DNA from: Chelonoidis abingdonii
Lineage: Eukaryota > Chordata > Testudines > Testudinidae
Direction: 5' to 3'
DNA length: 64,000 bases
Assembly (NCBI RefSeq): GCF_003597395.2
Contig: NC_133770.1
Span: 14,712,838-14,776,837 of the forward strand
A model generated the notes under the pieces. The model saw only the letters and a list, made by a program, of their open reading frames with translations. It made no database searches and was not told where the DNA came from. Every line of letters begins with the position of its first letter. The first letter of the stretch is position 1. A program made the translations under genes and the position numbers. Below are positions 45,267 to 57,060 of this stretch, piece by piece.

Positions 45267-46315
45267 TGTCATGATATCTTCCCCAGCTAACCCTTAGTGT
45301 CCAAAGATGGGAGTAACGCTAGCATGAATTCCTCCTAAAGCTTAATTACCAGCTTGGAATCTGATAAGCTGCCACCAAATCAGGACCTTTGAGTGCCTGA
45401 TGATAACTCTGGGTCTCCTTCGGTTCAATCCAAAACCTGTCACCCTGGGGCACCGCCAAGACACGCAGATCCCCTGGAGCTTGACACAAGGAAAAGTAAC
45501 CCTCTTTCCTTTACCATTGCCTCTCCCAGACTTTCCCTCCCGGGTACCCTGGAAGATACTGTGATCGCAAACTCTTGAATCTTAACACACAGAGAATCCT
45601 CCCCCCCTTTTTTTCTCACCCAGAGGCAATTACAGGATTCAAAAGCTCCGTGACATCTAAAGCAAAGGAGGAACTTTACCTTTCCCCCTCCCCTTTCCTC
45701 TCTCCCAGAAGAGAGACAGAGATAAAATCAGAGAGCAGTTTTTCTCCCCAATTTCTCCCTTCTCTCCACAATTCCCTGGGAGCTGCAGACTCCTTCCTTT
45801 GCCTTACAAGGGAAAATTAATCAGATCTTTTACAAGAAAAGCTTTTAATAAAAAGAAAGAAAAAGTAACGAAATCTCTGTAATTTCAAGATGTAATATTA
45901 GCAGGGATCTTTTCCACTTATATAAACTGGAGAAAAAGCCTCCTCCACAGAAATACAATTTAAATTCTTCCAGCCAAATACAACATTACAAATCTTACCG
46001 CCATGATACTACAGTTGCAAATTAACAGAAAGCAATTCAAAGATATAACCGCCTTTCTCTACTCAATACTCACATTCTAATATTAAGCGACTGTAGCAGG
46101 CGAGATTGGCAAAGAAACCTGGTGCACGTCTAGTCCCTTTCAGGACTCGAGAAGAACAAAAGCACAACCAAAAACCACAAACAAAGGCTTCCCTCCACCG
46201 AGATTTGAAAGTATCTTGTTTCCTGATTGGTCCTCTGGTCAGGTGTTGCAGGTCACTGTTTGTTAACCCTTTACAGGTGAAAGAGACATTAACCCTTAGC
46301 TATCTGTTTATGACA
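45267..46315 (-). mobile_element. Solo LTR with perfect 5-bp duplication
   Basis: On the minus strand the 1,049-bp block runs from TGTCATAAACAGATAGC to GATATCATGACA. GCACC flanks it exactly on both sides (45262-45266, 46316-46320). TG...CA ends and a 5-bp duplication fit an endogenous-retrovirus-class LTR. No internal genes accompany it; short frames inside are not genes. Confidence 0.85.
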
Positions 46316-46365
46316 GCACCTATGAATTAATTCATTGTTTTTGTTAGGCCTGGCAAGCTCACTTA

Positions 46366-46631
46366 GACCTTGGCTACACTGGCGCTTTACAGCAGTGTAA
46401 CTTTCTCGCTCAGGGTGTGAAAAAAACACCCCCCTGAGGGCTGCAAGATACAGCGAAGTAAAGCGCCAATATAAACAGTGCCACAGCACTGGGACCACGG
46501 CTCCCAGCGCTGCAAGCTAATCCCCATCAGGATGTGGAGTATGTGCAGCGCTGGGAGAGCTCTCTCCCAGTGCTGGCGCTGCGACCACACTTGCACTTCA
46601 AAGCTTTGAAGTTTCAAGTGTAGTCATACCC
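46366..46631. mobile_element. Harbinger-type MITE with TTA duplication
   Basis: The 266-bp element begins GACCTTGGCTACACT and ends AGTGTAGTCATACCC, flanked by TTA (46363-46365, 46632-46634). Interior carries a CTCAGGGTGTGAAAAAAACACC palindrome-like motif (in pieces) and GCAGCGCTGGGAGAGC. Confidence 0.8.
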
Positions 46632-46634
46632 TTA

Positions 46635-47035
46635 GTTTCTTTTGCTAATTTGAAAGGCTATTGCTTGTTCCCAGGGTTGAAAAATACTGTTGTTTGTATG
46701 TTTTGCTTCTGAACATCATAACATTTAGCTTGTTTGTCCATAATCTGTACTCTACAGTAATACACAGGGTATCATATTCATTTTGCAGCTGAATTGCTTT
46801 GATATAATGTTGTAACACCAAAGGAGAAATAAATTACACCGATGATGAACTACAGCTGTTTTAAGCATTCCTCTGCTTTAGCTGTTTTAGGCTAGAGCTC
46901 TTGAAGGACTGTCTGATTTCTGTTCCATACTGCACTTACTGGCGTTGTGAAAAAAATGAATCTTGAGGAGGTATCTGAATAAAGAGAGGAGGTGGAGCTA
47001 ATGCACTAGGAAATTTGCTCCATGCACAGGGAGTT
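46635..47035. other. No gene seen
   Basis: About 400 bases; nothing recognised. Confidence 0.35.
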
Positions 47036-48044
47036 TGTGATGCATGGCTAGAAAGGGTTAAACATCCTGCAAAATAAATAACCCTCAAAAGACATGTGGG
47101 GAGATTATGTTTGTGTTTTTGTGTATTTACATATGTATGAGTAGGGTGGACAATGTAATCAACAGTCCCTAGCTATGCTGTATTCTGATAATTCAGAGGT
47201 CAAAAGAACATCCTATCATGTAAATGAATTGTAAACATCGGATATCTCAGTATTCACTTCTCTTTGAAATGTACTGGGAATGGTGGAGGAACAAGCAAAT
47301 GGCCTTATGTTAATTTGTATTGCCAAGCACTGGTGATGGACCTCCTTCAAAGTCATCCTAATTACCTTTTGTTCCCTGAGGAATTCCAACTTGTCAAAAG
47401 ACATGAAATTGCATAAAAGATCCTTGGGTTCTGATCCTGTCATCTCAGATCTGCTTAGACTTCATCAGAGGAAGTCTGAGTCGCAACACTGAGGTCCCAG
47501 TTAAGCTGGTATGCCCTGAATATGAGATTTGGACATTGGACTAGGACTTACGAACTGAATTCTAAAGGAACTCTTTGCAACTACAAAGCTCACCATCTTT
47601 GCTGTGAAACTGAATCTCAATGAATTGAACTCATGTCTGTACTTTCTTTTATTTTTTAATACATTTTAGTTTAGTTAATAAGAATTGGCTGTAGTGTGTA
47701 TTTGGGTAAGATCTGAAACATTCATTAACCTGGGAGGTAATGTGTCCGATCCTTTGGGATTGATAGAAACTTTCATATATATATGATGAAATAAGATTTA
47801 CAGAACTTTTCATCATATTTGACGTGAGTACCTGGATGGAGGCCTGAGGCTGGATCACTTTAAGGAAACTGTGTTGTTTGGACTTCTGAGTAACCAGTGA
47901 GATAATAAAGAAGCTGCTTTATGCTGGCTTGGTAAATCTAAGTATTGGAATATCCACCAGCTTTTGGGGGTTGGCTGCCCCATTCTTTGCAGTTCACCCT
48001 AATTGAATGACCACAGCTGGCTTCCTACTAGGACCCCGGACACA
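47036..48044 (+). mobile_element. Solo LTR, ~1 kb
   Basis: The block runs from TGTGATGCATGGCTAG to CCCCGGACACA, flanked by GAGTT and GGGTT (4 of 5 matching). AATAAAGAAGC near 47910 looks like the R-region polyadenylation signal and sets the plus orientation. No retroviral genes are attached. Confidence 0.7.
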
Positions 48045-48515
48045 GGGTTGCATGGAAGAAGTTATAAAGTCAATAATGGGAGAAGGAAAAAACCCCTGGA
48101 GACTGGTGTCACTGGCAGAATGAAGGGGCTGAAGGGGAATGTGAAAGATTGTTTATTTGTATTGTATTGTAGACAAGCCTATGGGCTCCAAACAGAGAGC
48201 AGAGCCCTACAGGACTAATTGCTATAAAAACAAGTAGTAAAACCCAATCCTGGCCCCCAAGAGTTCACAATCTAGATACAGCAAGTGGGTGAAACTCAAA
48301 ACAGGATGAATGTGTCTGGAAAAGAGAAGTAAAACAAAAACATTTTGCATAGGAAGCAGTAGACTTAGCTCGCCACCTGCCTAGCCATTATGAGCTATAA
48401 GATGGAGACTAAGAAAGAGGATTTTTCTTTGAAGAATTAAGTTGAAGAACTAGTAGCTTTTCCAGACATCTACAGAGAGCTAAGCAATCTCACACTCTTC
48501 TCTTCCATCACACAC
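48045..48515. other. No gene seen
   Basis: About 470 bases between an LTR and the Harbinger element; nothing recognised. Confidence 0.35.
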
Positions 48516-48875
48516 TAAGGCCTGGTCTACACTACGATTTTAGGTCGAAATTAGCAGTGTTACCTCAATTTAAGCCTGGACCCGTCCACACGATGAAGCC
48601 CTTTTTCTTTTTTTTTTGACTTAAAGGGCTCTTTAAATCGATTTCTTTACTCCACCTCCGATGAGGGGATTAGTGCTGAAATCGGCCTTGCTGGGTCGAA
48701 TTTGGGGTAGTGTGGACACAATTCAACGGTATTGGCCTCCAGGAGCTATCCCAGAGTCCGTCATTGTGACTGCTCTGGACAGTGCTCTCAACTCAGATGC
48801 ACATGTAGGCAGGAAAAGGCCTGCAAACTTTTGAATCTCATTTCCTGTTTGGCCAGCATGGCAAGGTGCAAGTGA

Positions 48876-50621
48876 GTGCAGAGCTCATCAGGAGAGGTGA
48901 CCATGACGGAATCCCAGGATCACAAAAGAGCTCCAGCATGGACCGAACAGGAGGTATGGGATCTGATCGCCGTATGGGGAGACGAATCCGTGCTAGCTGA
49001 ACTCCGTTGCAGTAAACAAAATGCCAAAACATTAGAAAAAGTCTCAAAGGGAATGAAGGACAGAGGCCATAACAGGGACGCAAAGCAGTGCCGCATGAAA
49101 ATTAAGAAGCTAAGGCAAGCCTACCAAAAAACCAGAGAGGCAAACAGCTCCTCCGGATCAGAGCCCTGAACATGCCGCTTCTATGATGAGCTGCATTCCA
49201 TGCTAGGAGGTGCAGCAACCACTACCCCAACCCTGTGCTTTGACTCCATCAATGGAGAATCACACAACACGGAAGCAAGTTTTGGGAACGCGGAAGATGA
49301 TGATGAAGAGATTGAAGATAGCTCACAGCAATGAAGCGGAGAAACCAGTTTCCCCAACAGCCAAGATACCTTTCTCTCCCGGGACCTGGAGCCAGTAACC
49401 CCAAATCCACCCAAGGCGTTATCCTGGACCCTGAAGGCAGAGAAGGGACCTCTGGTGAGTGTATCTTTGTAAATATTACACTTGGTTTAAAAGCAAGTGT
49501 GTTTAATGATTAATTTGCCCTGGCATTCACGGCCAGTACAGCTACTGGAAAAGACTGTTAATGTGTCTGGGGATGGAGTAGAAATCCTCCAGGGACATCT
49601 CCATAAAGCTCTCCTGGATGTACCCCCCCAAAGCCTTTGCAAAAGGTTTCTGGGGAGGGCGGCCTTATTCCATCCGCCATGATAGGACACTACTACGCCA
49701 GGCCAGTAGCACGTAGTCAGGAATCATTGCATAACAAAGCATGGCAGCATATGGTCCCGGTGTTTGCTGGCATTCAAACAACACCCATTCTTTATCTCGC
49801 TGTGTTATCCTCAGGAGAGTGATATCATTCATGGTCACCTGGTTGAAATAGGGTGCTTTTATTAAGGGGACATTCAGATGTGCCCATTCCTGCTTGGCTG
49901 TTTGGCTGTGGCTGAACAGAAATGTTCCCCACTGTTAGCCACGCCATGGGGGGAGGGGTGAAGCGTGAGTGATCTTTACACCAAACCGGCAGGCCTTCAA
50001 TACAAGAGGCAAAATGCGACCTTGTAACGAAAGCACATGTGCTGTGTAATGTGAACAGCAAGGTTTACCATGAGTGTACTCATTGTTCTCTAAAATGTGT
50101 CTTTTTAACTACCACTCTCTCTTTTCCTCTACCAGCTGCAAATGTTTCTCCTTCGCAGAAGCTACTGAAGATTAGAAGATGAAAAAAAACGCACTAGGGA
50201 TGAAATGTTCTCTGAGCTTCTGCTGTCCTCCCACACTAACAGAGTACAGCAGAATGCATGGAGGCAGACAATGTCAGAGTGCAGGAAAGCACAATATGAA
50301 CACGAGGAGAGGCGGCAGGCTGAAGATGATAGGTGGTGTAAGCAAACTGACACAAGGCAAGAGTCGATGCTCAAGCTGCTGGAAGATCAAACTCATATGC
50401 TCCAGCGTATGGTTGAGCTGCAGGAAAGGCAGCAGAAGCACAGACTGCCGCTACAGCTCCTGTGTAACCAACAGCCCTCCTCCCCAAGTACTAGAGCCTC
50501 CTCACCCAGACACGCAAGAACATGGTGGGGGGGCCTCCTGCCACCCAGCCACTCCACCCCAGAAGATTGCCCAAGCAACAGAAGCTGGCCTTCAATAAGT
50601 TTTAACATTTTTAAGTTTTAA
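48876..50621 (+). pseudogene. Harbinger Myb/SANT-like DNA-binding protein, two exons
   Basis: Exon 1 (to 49454) opens with RAPAWTEQEVWDLIAVWGD and KTLEKVSKGMKDRG, a trihelix SANT/Myb domain with the conserved Trp residues; this protein binds transposon ends and helps bring in the transposase. A donor GTGAGT at 49455 and an acceptor CTCTACCAG ending at 50135 define a 681-bp intron. Exon 2 encodes a charged coiled-coil-like segment (QNAWRQTMSECRKAQYEHEE). Lesions: TGA at 49167-49169, TGA at 49332-49334, a phase change around 49400, and TGA at 50176-50178 in the spliced frame. The start at 48876 or the ATG at 48903 are both possible. Confidence 0.8.
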
Positions 50622-50883
50622 AGTGCACTGTGGCCTTGTCCTTCCCTCCTCCCCCACCCCACCCGGTGCTTCCCTCCTCCCCTACCCCTCTTGGGCTACC
50701 TTGGCAGTTACCCCTCTATTTGTGTGATGAATGAATAAAGAATGCATGAATGTGAAGCAACAATGACGTTATTGCCTCTGCAAGCGGTGATCGAAGCGGG
50801 GAGAGGAGGGTGGCTAGCTTACAGGGAACTAGGGTGAACCAAGAGGGGCAGGGGGCTTCATCAAGGAGAAACAAACAGAACTT

Positions 50884-52177
50884 TCACAGCGTAGCCTGGC
50901 CAGTCATGAAACTGGTTTTCAAAGCTTCTCTGATGCGCAGCGCACCCTCCGGTACTCTTCTAACTGCCCTGATATATGGCTGCATGTAATCAGTGGCCAG
51001 GTGATTTGCTTCAACTTCATCAACCCGCAATAAATGTCTCCCCCTTTCTCTCACAGATATTGTGGAGTGCACAGCAAGCAGTAATAACAATGGAAATATT
51101 GCTTTTGCTGAGGTCAATCTGAGTCAGTAAACTGTGCCAGCATGCTTTTAAATGTCCAAATGCACATTCTACCACCATTCTGCACTTGCACAGCCTATAG
51201 TTGAACAGCTCCTGACTACTGTCTAGGCTGCCTGTGTATGGCTTCATGAGCCCTAGTATTAAGGGATAGGCTCAGTCCCCAAGGATAACTATAGGCATTT
51301 CAACATCCTCAACGGTTACTTTCTGGTCTGGGAAGAAAGTAACTTCCTGCAGCTTTTGAAACAGACCAGAGTTCCTGAAGACGCGAGTGTCATGTACCTT
51401 TCCCGGCCATCTCACACTGATGTTGGTGAAACGTCCCTTGTGATCCACCAGTGCTTGCAGCATCATTGAAGAGCACCCCTTTCCGTTTATGTACTTGCTG
51501 GCTTGGTGCTCCGGGGCCAAGATAGGAATATGGGTTCCATCTGTCGTCCCACCACAATTACAGAATCCCATTGCAGCAAAGCCATCCACTATGACCTGCA
51601 CATTTCCCAGAGTCACTACCCTTGATATCAGCAGCTCTTTGACTATGTTGGCTACTTGGATCACAGCAGCCTCCACAGTAGATTTGCCCACTCCAAACAG
51701 ATTCCCGACTGACTGGTAGCTGTCTGGTGTTGCAAGCTTCCACATGGCTATGGCCACTCGCTTCTCAGCTGTGAGGGCTGCTCTCATCTTGGTATTCTGG
51801 CACTTCAGGGCAGGGGAAAGCAAGTCACAGAGTTCCATGAAAGTGCCTTTATGCATGCAAAAGTTTTGCAGCCACTGGGAATCATCCCAGACCTGCAACA
51901 CTATGTGGTCCAACCAGTCTGTGCTTGTTTCCCAGGCCCAGAATCAGCGTTCCACAGAATGAACCTGCCCCATTAACATCATGATATGCACATTGCCGGG
52001 GCCCCTACTTTGTGAGAAGTCTGTGTCCATGTCTATGTCCTCATCACTCTTGTCACTATGCTGCCGTCGCCTAGCCTGGTTTTGTTTTGGCAGGTTCTGG
52101 TTCTGCATATACTCCAGGATAATGTATGTGGTGCTTACAGTGCTCATAATTGCCGTTCTGATCTGAGTGCGCTCCAT
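50884..52177 (-). pseudogene. Harbinger DDE transposase (HARBI1-like)
   Basis: One minus-strand frame runs from 52177 to about 51040 through two stops (TGA at 51946-51944 and at 51274-51272), then continues in another phase to 50884. The N-terminal part is charged (ARRRQHSDKSDEDIDMD). A helix-turn-helix-like segment around GVGKSTVEAAVIQVA follows. The DDE triad is still visible: Asp in TTDGTHIPI, Asp in GKVHDTRVF, Glu in VVECAFGHLK. The enzyme would cut at the inverted ends and join into TWA targets. Two nonsense codons and one shift make it inactive; catalytic residues suggest the decay is fairly recent. Confidence 0.88.
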
Positions 52178-52479
52178 AATCCCAGTGCTATGGCATCTGG
52201 GCTGAAAAAAGGTGCAAAACGATTGTTTGTTTTAAAGGAGGGAGGGGTGACTGATGACATGGCTTACAGGGAATTAAAATCCACAAAAGGTGTGGCTTTG
52301 AATCAAGGAGAAACACAAACAACTGTCATACAGAATGCCCCCCTGAAGGATTGAACTCAAAACCCTGGGTTTAGCAGGCTGTTGATTTTATGGAGGGACG
52401 GATGAAGCAAATGAATAGAAAACAAATTGGGTCTGTTTCTTGTTTTATCCACTCCATCTATCTTCTACATCTTTCGGCT

Positions 52480-52645
52480 GGCAGAAGACGGTGCAGTTCG
52501 ACTGCTAGCCATCATCATCTCCTGGTGCTCGGCAGAAGATGCTGCATCACAACTGCTACCCATCATCATCTTCTGGCTGCTCGCCAGAAGACAGTGCAGT
52601 AGGACTACTAGCCATCATCATCTCCTGGGTGGTCGGCAGAAGATG
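52480..52645. repeat. 51-bp minisatellite inside Harbinger
   Basis: Units begin GGCAGAAGA at about 52480, 52531, 52583 and 52634, with CTGCTAGCCATCATCATC in the middle of each. The period (51-52 bp) gives about three copies, upstream of the transposase start. Confidence 0.85.
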
Positions 52646-54000
52646 GGAATTACCTGGCTGCGTCACTCCCATATCTACCAAGGCACCCCGACTGACCTCA
52701 CAGAGGTCTGTTAAAAGAGAACCCAGGAGTACGATGACGATGGCTACCAGTCGTAATGCACCGTCTGCTGCCAAAAGGCAATGAGCTGCTGCTGTGTAAC
52801 AATGCAGTCCCACGTCTGCCAGCACCCAGGAGACTTACAGTGATGGTCAGCTGTGTGGGCTCCATGCTTGCCATGGTATGGCGTCTGTACAGGTAACCCA
52901 GGAAAAAAGACGCAAAATGATTGTCTGCCGTTGCTTTCACAGAGGGAGGCGGGGAGGGGGGGCTGATGAGATGTACCCAGAATCACCCGTGACACTGTTT
53001 TTGCCCCAGCAGGCATTGGGATCTCAACTCAGAATTAAAATGGGTGGCAGAGACTGCAGGAACTGTGGGATAGCTACCCACAGCGACCCACAGTGCAACA
53101 CTCCAGAAGTCGACTGTAAGGGACTGCGGAAGATTTTGTAACGGTGGTTTAGCTAAGGCTGTTCGCCTTCTCTGGGACAGGTTACTAAAGGGTGTTTTGT
53201 GCTAGCAAATGCTCTGTGCAGCTGGTTAGAACTGCCCAGCCTGGGAAGCCGGTGTGTTTAGAAAAGCCTGGCCCTTTGCCATTAAAGATAGTTCAGTTGT
53301 GGGAAAGCTCCCACATGCCTATGTATGAGTTGTTTTACATGCTATTAGAGCTTGAAGTTATATTAGGTAGGACCGTTTGCTGCTTTGGACTCGTTCCCTG
53401 CTTTGAATTAGCAACGTGCCGAGTCGCCGTTGCGGTGTTGTTTCTTACCTTCATTAAAAGCTATATCACTCACTGTGTGTGTGTGTGTGTCTTGTCCCTG
53501 CAGAGCACTTAGGCACGTAACATTGACGCTAGCTGCAGTACTGTGGAGCCACTCCACCGAGTTAATGCACTTAGAGCATTTTGTGTGGGGGCATGCACAA
53601 TCCACCGTATCAAAACAATTTCTGAAAAAACCAACTTCTATACATTCGACCTAATTTTGTAGAGTAGACATACCCTAAGGCTCCAATAAAACCTGGAATT
53701 GATTTTCTGGGGAATGTCTCTACTTCACTAGTGCCAAATTCATGGCCAGGAATATTGAAAGGATATTTCCAGGGCACCACAATTTCCATGCTGTCAATTC
53801 TACTCATCAAGATATAGACCATAACTTATGCATACTGTAAATACTAGCCTTGGGTGAACACAATAGAGTTGAGATTTTGTAAGTCTTAAACAATTTGTTT
53901 ACAAAGATTCAGAAAACCAAAGTTGAAGTTCACTCATCTTAAATAAGGCAGATATATTAATTTCATAACTATACTGTAGTTTTGATATTTGTATGTGCCA

Positions 54001-54157
54001 CAGGGCCGCCCTGAGGATTTAAGGGGGCCTGGGGCAAAAGAATTTTGGGGCCCCTTCCATAAAAAAAATTGCATAACTATTATATACTATATTCTCGTGG
54101 GGCCCTGCGGGGCCTGGTGCAAATTGCCCCACTTGCTCCCTGCCACAGGCGGCCCTG
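54001..54157. mobile_element. hAT-like MITE (CAGGGCCGCCC family)
   Basis: Ends CAGGGCCGCCCTGAGG and AGGCGGCCCTG are inverted copies around an AT-rich centre. No duplication is evident. A second copy at 56083-56241 is part of duplication copy B. Confidence 0.65.
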
Positions 54158-54652
54158 GGAAAAATAAACCTTGTGCATCACGGCACAAATCCAGTTTTGA
54201 GAAAACTTATTTTCAAGTATCACTGGTTGTCAGTATCAGCAGTGCTAAAAGGCACTAAAGCTCATTAAAAGGGTTGGACAAATATTTTCCGTCAAAACTT
54301 TTTCTGGATTGAAAACTAGGGGTTTTTAAAAAGCAGAAAAAAATCATGGACAATGTCTGCTTTCCTTCAAATTTGTTGTGGTTTTTTTTTAAATTGAAAA
54401 TCTAAATTAGTCTGCCAAAACCTGAATATGGTTGGGGGTTTCAGAAGTGTGTGGCCAAATAATTGCTGCTTGCTGTGTTTGATTGTTTAAAGAAACAATA
54501 AAAAACTTCTGCTTAAAAAAAATCCAAAATTTTTGAACCACCTCACCTTGTGACCAACAGCTGAGCCCATCCAGTCAGAGATTTTCCAGGTTTCTGATAT
54601 TCTGCGGCTTCCTTGACTCACATCTGTCCCATAACTTGGGTTCATTTATCTT

Positions 54653-54890
54653 AGAACATAAGAACAGCCATACTGGGTCAAACCAAAGGTCCATCCAGCC
54701 CAGTATCCTGTCTACCAACCAATGGCCAATGCCAAGTGCCCCAGAGGGAGTGAACCTAACAGGTAATGATCAAGTGATCTCTCTCCTGCCATCCATCTCC
54801 ACCCTCTGACAAACAGAGGCTAGGGACACCATTCCTTACCCATCCTGGCTAATAGCCATTATGGACTTAACCACCATGCATTATCTGTTT
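54653..54890 (-). mobile_element. CR1 LINE 3' end
   Basis: AGAACAGCCATACTGGGTCA, CCCAGTATCCTGTCTACC, GAGGGAGTGAACCTAACAGG and CATCCTGGCTAATAGCC mark the antisense CR1 3' end. Confidence 0.85.
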
Positions 54891-55091
54891 CCTAGAGACT
54901 GGCTCCATGGGGTCCCTCACAAACTGGAGATGGTTACTGTGGGTTTGTCTTTACTATACCTTATGTACATACTCCACGAACTGAGCATTTGAGCTTGTTC
55001 CAGAATCTGGGATGAGCCTATGTTGTGAAAACTGAAATGCTCAAATAGCACATGAATGTGAATGGACACAGGGTGCTAAATTAAATTAACC

Positions 55092-55313
55092 CAGGGGTTC
55101 TCAGACTGGGGATCAAGGACCCCTCAGGGGGTCACGAGATTGTTAGTGGGAGTCACGAGCTGTCAGCCTCCACCTCAACCCCGCTTTGCCTCCAGCATTT
55201 ATAATAGTGTTAAATATATATAAAAAAGTGTTTTTAATTTACAAGGGAGGGGGTCACATTCAGAGGTTTGCTATGTGAAAGGGGTCACCAGTTTAAAAGT
55301 TTGAGAACCACTG
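55092..55313. mobile_element. hAT MITE with perfect 8-bp duplication
   Basis: The 222-bp element begins CAGGGGTTCTCAGACTGG and ends TTTGAGAACCACTG. AATTAACC flanks it exactly on both sides (55084-55091, 55314-55321). Confidence 0.9.
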
Positions 55314-55331
55314 AATTAACCCCTCTGGAGC

Positions 55332-57060
55332 GTGTTTAGAAAAGCCTGGCCCTTTGCCATTAAAGATAGTTCAGTTGTGGGAAAGCTCCCACATGCCTAT
55401 GTATGAGTTGTTTTACATGCTATTAGCTTGAAGTTATATTTAGTAGGACCTGTTTTGCTGCTTTGGACTCGTTCCCTGCTTTGAATTAGCAACGTGCCGA
55501 GTCGCCGTTGCGGGTGTGTTTTCTTTACCTTCATTAAAAGCTATATCACTCACTGTGTGTGTGTGTGTGTCTTGTCCCTGCAGAGCACTTAGGCACGTAA
55601 CATTGACGCTAGCTGCAGTACTGTGGAGCCACTCCACCGAGTTAATGCACTTAGAGCATTTTGTGTGGGGGCATGCACAATCCACCGTATCAAAACAATT
55701 TCTGAAAAACCAACTTCTATACATTCGACCTAATTTTGTAGAGTAGACATACCCTAAGGCTCCAATAAAACCTGGAATTGATTTTCTGGGGAATGTCTCT
55801 ACTTCACTAGTGCCAAATTCATGGCCAGGAATATTGAAAGGATATTTCCAGGGCACCACAAGTTCCATGCTGTCAATTCTACTCATCAAGATATAGACCA
55901 TAACTTATGCAATACTGTAAATACTAGCCTTGGGTGAACACAATAGAGTTTGAGATTTTGTAAGTCTTAAACAATTTGTTTACAAAGATTCAGAAAACCA
56001 AAGTTGAAGTTCACTCATCTTAAATAAGGCAGATATATTAATTTCATAACTATACTGTAGTTTTGATATTTGTATGTGCCACAGGGCCGCCCTGAGGATT
56101 TAGGGGGCCTGGGGCAAAAGAATTTTGGGGGCCCCTTCCATAAAAAAAATTGCAATACTATATAATACTATATTCTCGTGGGGGCCCCTGCGGGGCCTGG
56201 TGCAAATTGCCCCACTTGCTCCCCTGCCACAGGCGGCCCTGGGAAAAATAAACCTTGTGCATCACGGCACAAATCCAGTTTTGAGAAAACTTATTTTCAA
56301 GGTATCACTGGTTGTCAGTATCAGCTAGTGCTAAAAGGCACTAAAGCTCATTAAAAGGGTTGGACAAATATTTTCCGTCAAAACTTTTTCTGGATTGAAA
56401 ACTAGGGGTTTTTAAAAAGCAGAAAAAAATCATGGACAATGTCTGCTTTCCTTCAAAATTTGTTGTGGTTTTTTTTTAAATTGAAAATCTGAAATTAGTC
56501 TGCCAAAACCTGAAACATCCTCTCCACCCTCTGACAAACAGAGGCTAGGGACACCATTCCTTACCCATCCTGGCTAATAGCCATTTATGGACTAAATCAT
56601 TTTCTGTTTCCGCTAGAGACTGGCTCCATGGGTCCCTCACATCAACTAGGAGATCATGGTTTACTGTAGGGTTTGTCTTACTATACCTTATGTACATACT
56701 CCACGAACTGAGGCATTTGAGCTTGTTCCAGAATCTGGGCATGAGCCTATGTTGTTATTAAACTCGAAATGTCAAGAAGCAACAGAATGTGACTGACGGT
56801 GCTAAAATTAATTAATCCACAGGGGTCCTCAGTGAGCTGGGGATCAGACTCCCTGCAGGGGGTCAACGAGATTGTTAGTGGGAGTCACGAGCTGTCAGCC
56901 TCGCACCTCAAACCGCTTTGCTCCAGCATTTATGAATAGGTGGTAAATATATAAAAAGTGTTTTTAATTTACAAGGGAGGGGGTCATTCAGAGGTTTGCT
57001 ATGGGTGAATAGGCACCAGTTTAAAAGTTTGAGACACCATCTTGATATTAACCCTCTGGA
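55332..57060. repeat. Tandem duplication, copy B, noisy and internally deleted
   Basis: Copy B follows copy A closely to about 56520, including the Harbinger right end and the CAGGGCCGCCC MITE, then lacks the part equal to 54425-54785 and continues with many small insertions and deletions through the CR1 and hAT pieces to 57060. The minus-strand frame at 55440-55901 is Harbinger 3' non-coding sequence read through, not a gene. Confidence 0.85.

Larger units (their letters stand above)
48519..53675. mobile_element. Full-length PIF/Harbinger DNA transposon
   Basis: The 5,157-bp element begins GGCCTGGTCTACACTACG and ends GTAGAGTAGACATACCC. Inverted ends share the TAGGTCGAA core just inside. TAA flanks both sides (48516-48518, 53676-53678), the 3-bp duplication of this superfamily. 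It holds the two genes typical of Harbinger: a plus-strand Myb/SANT protein and a minus-strand DDE transposase, converging near 50.6-50.9 kb. Both are broken, so it cannot move by itself. An internal 51-bp minisatellite and a (TG)n tract near 53472 are present. Short MITEs elsewhere in the window with CTACACT ends are likely relatives. Confidence 0.92.
53254..55331. repeat. Tandem duplication, copy A (~2.08 kb)
   Basis: This segment, from GTGTTTAGAAAAGCCTGG in the Harbinger 3' end through flanking sequence, is repeated head-to-tail from 55332. It contains the last ~420 bp of Harbinger, an hAT MITE at 54001-54157, a CR1 fragment at 54653-54890 and an hAT MITE at 55092-55313. Confidence 0.85.

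Noticed and set aside
55440..55901. 153-codon minus-strand frame
   Set aside because: It is the Harbinger 3' non-coding end within duplication copy B; the same frame in copy A is broken by one-base differences.
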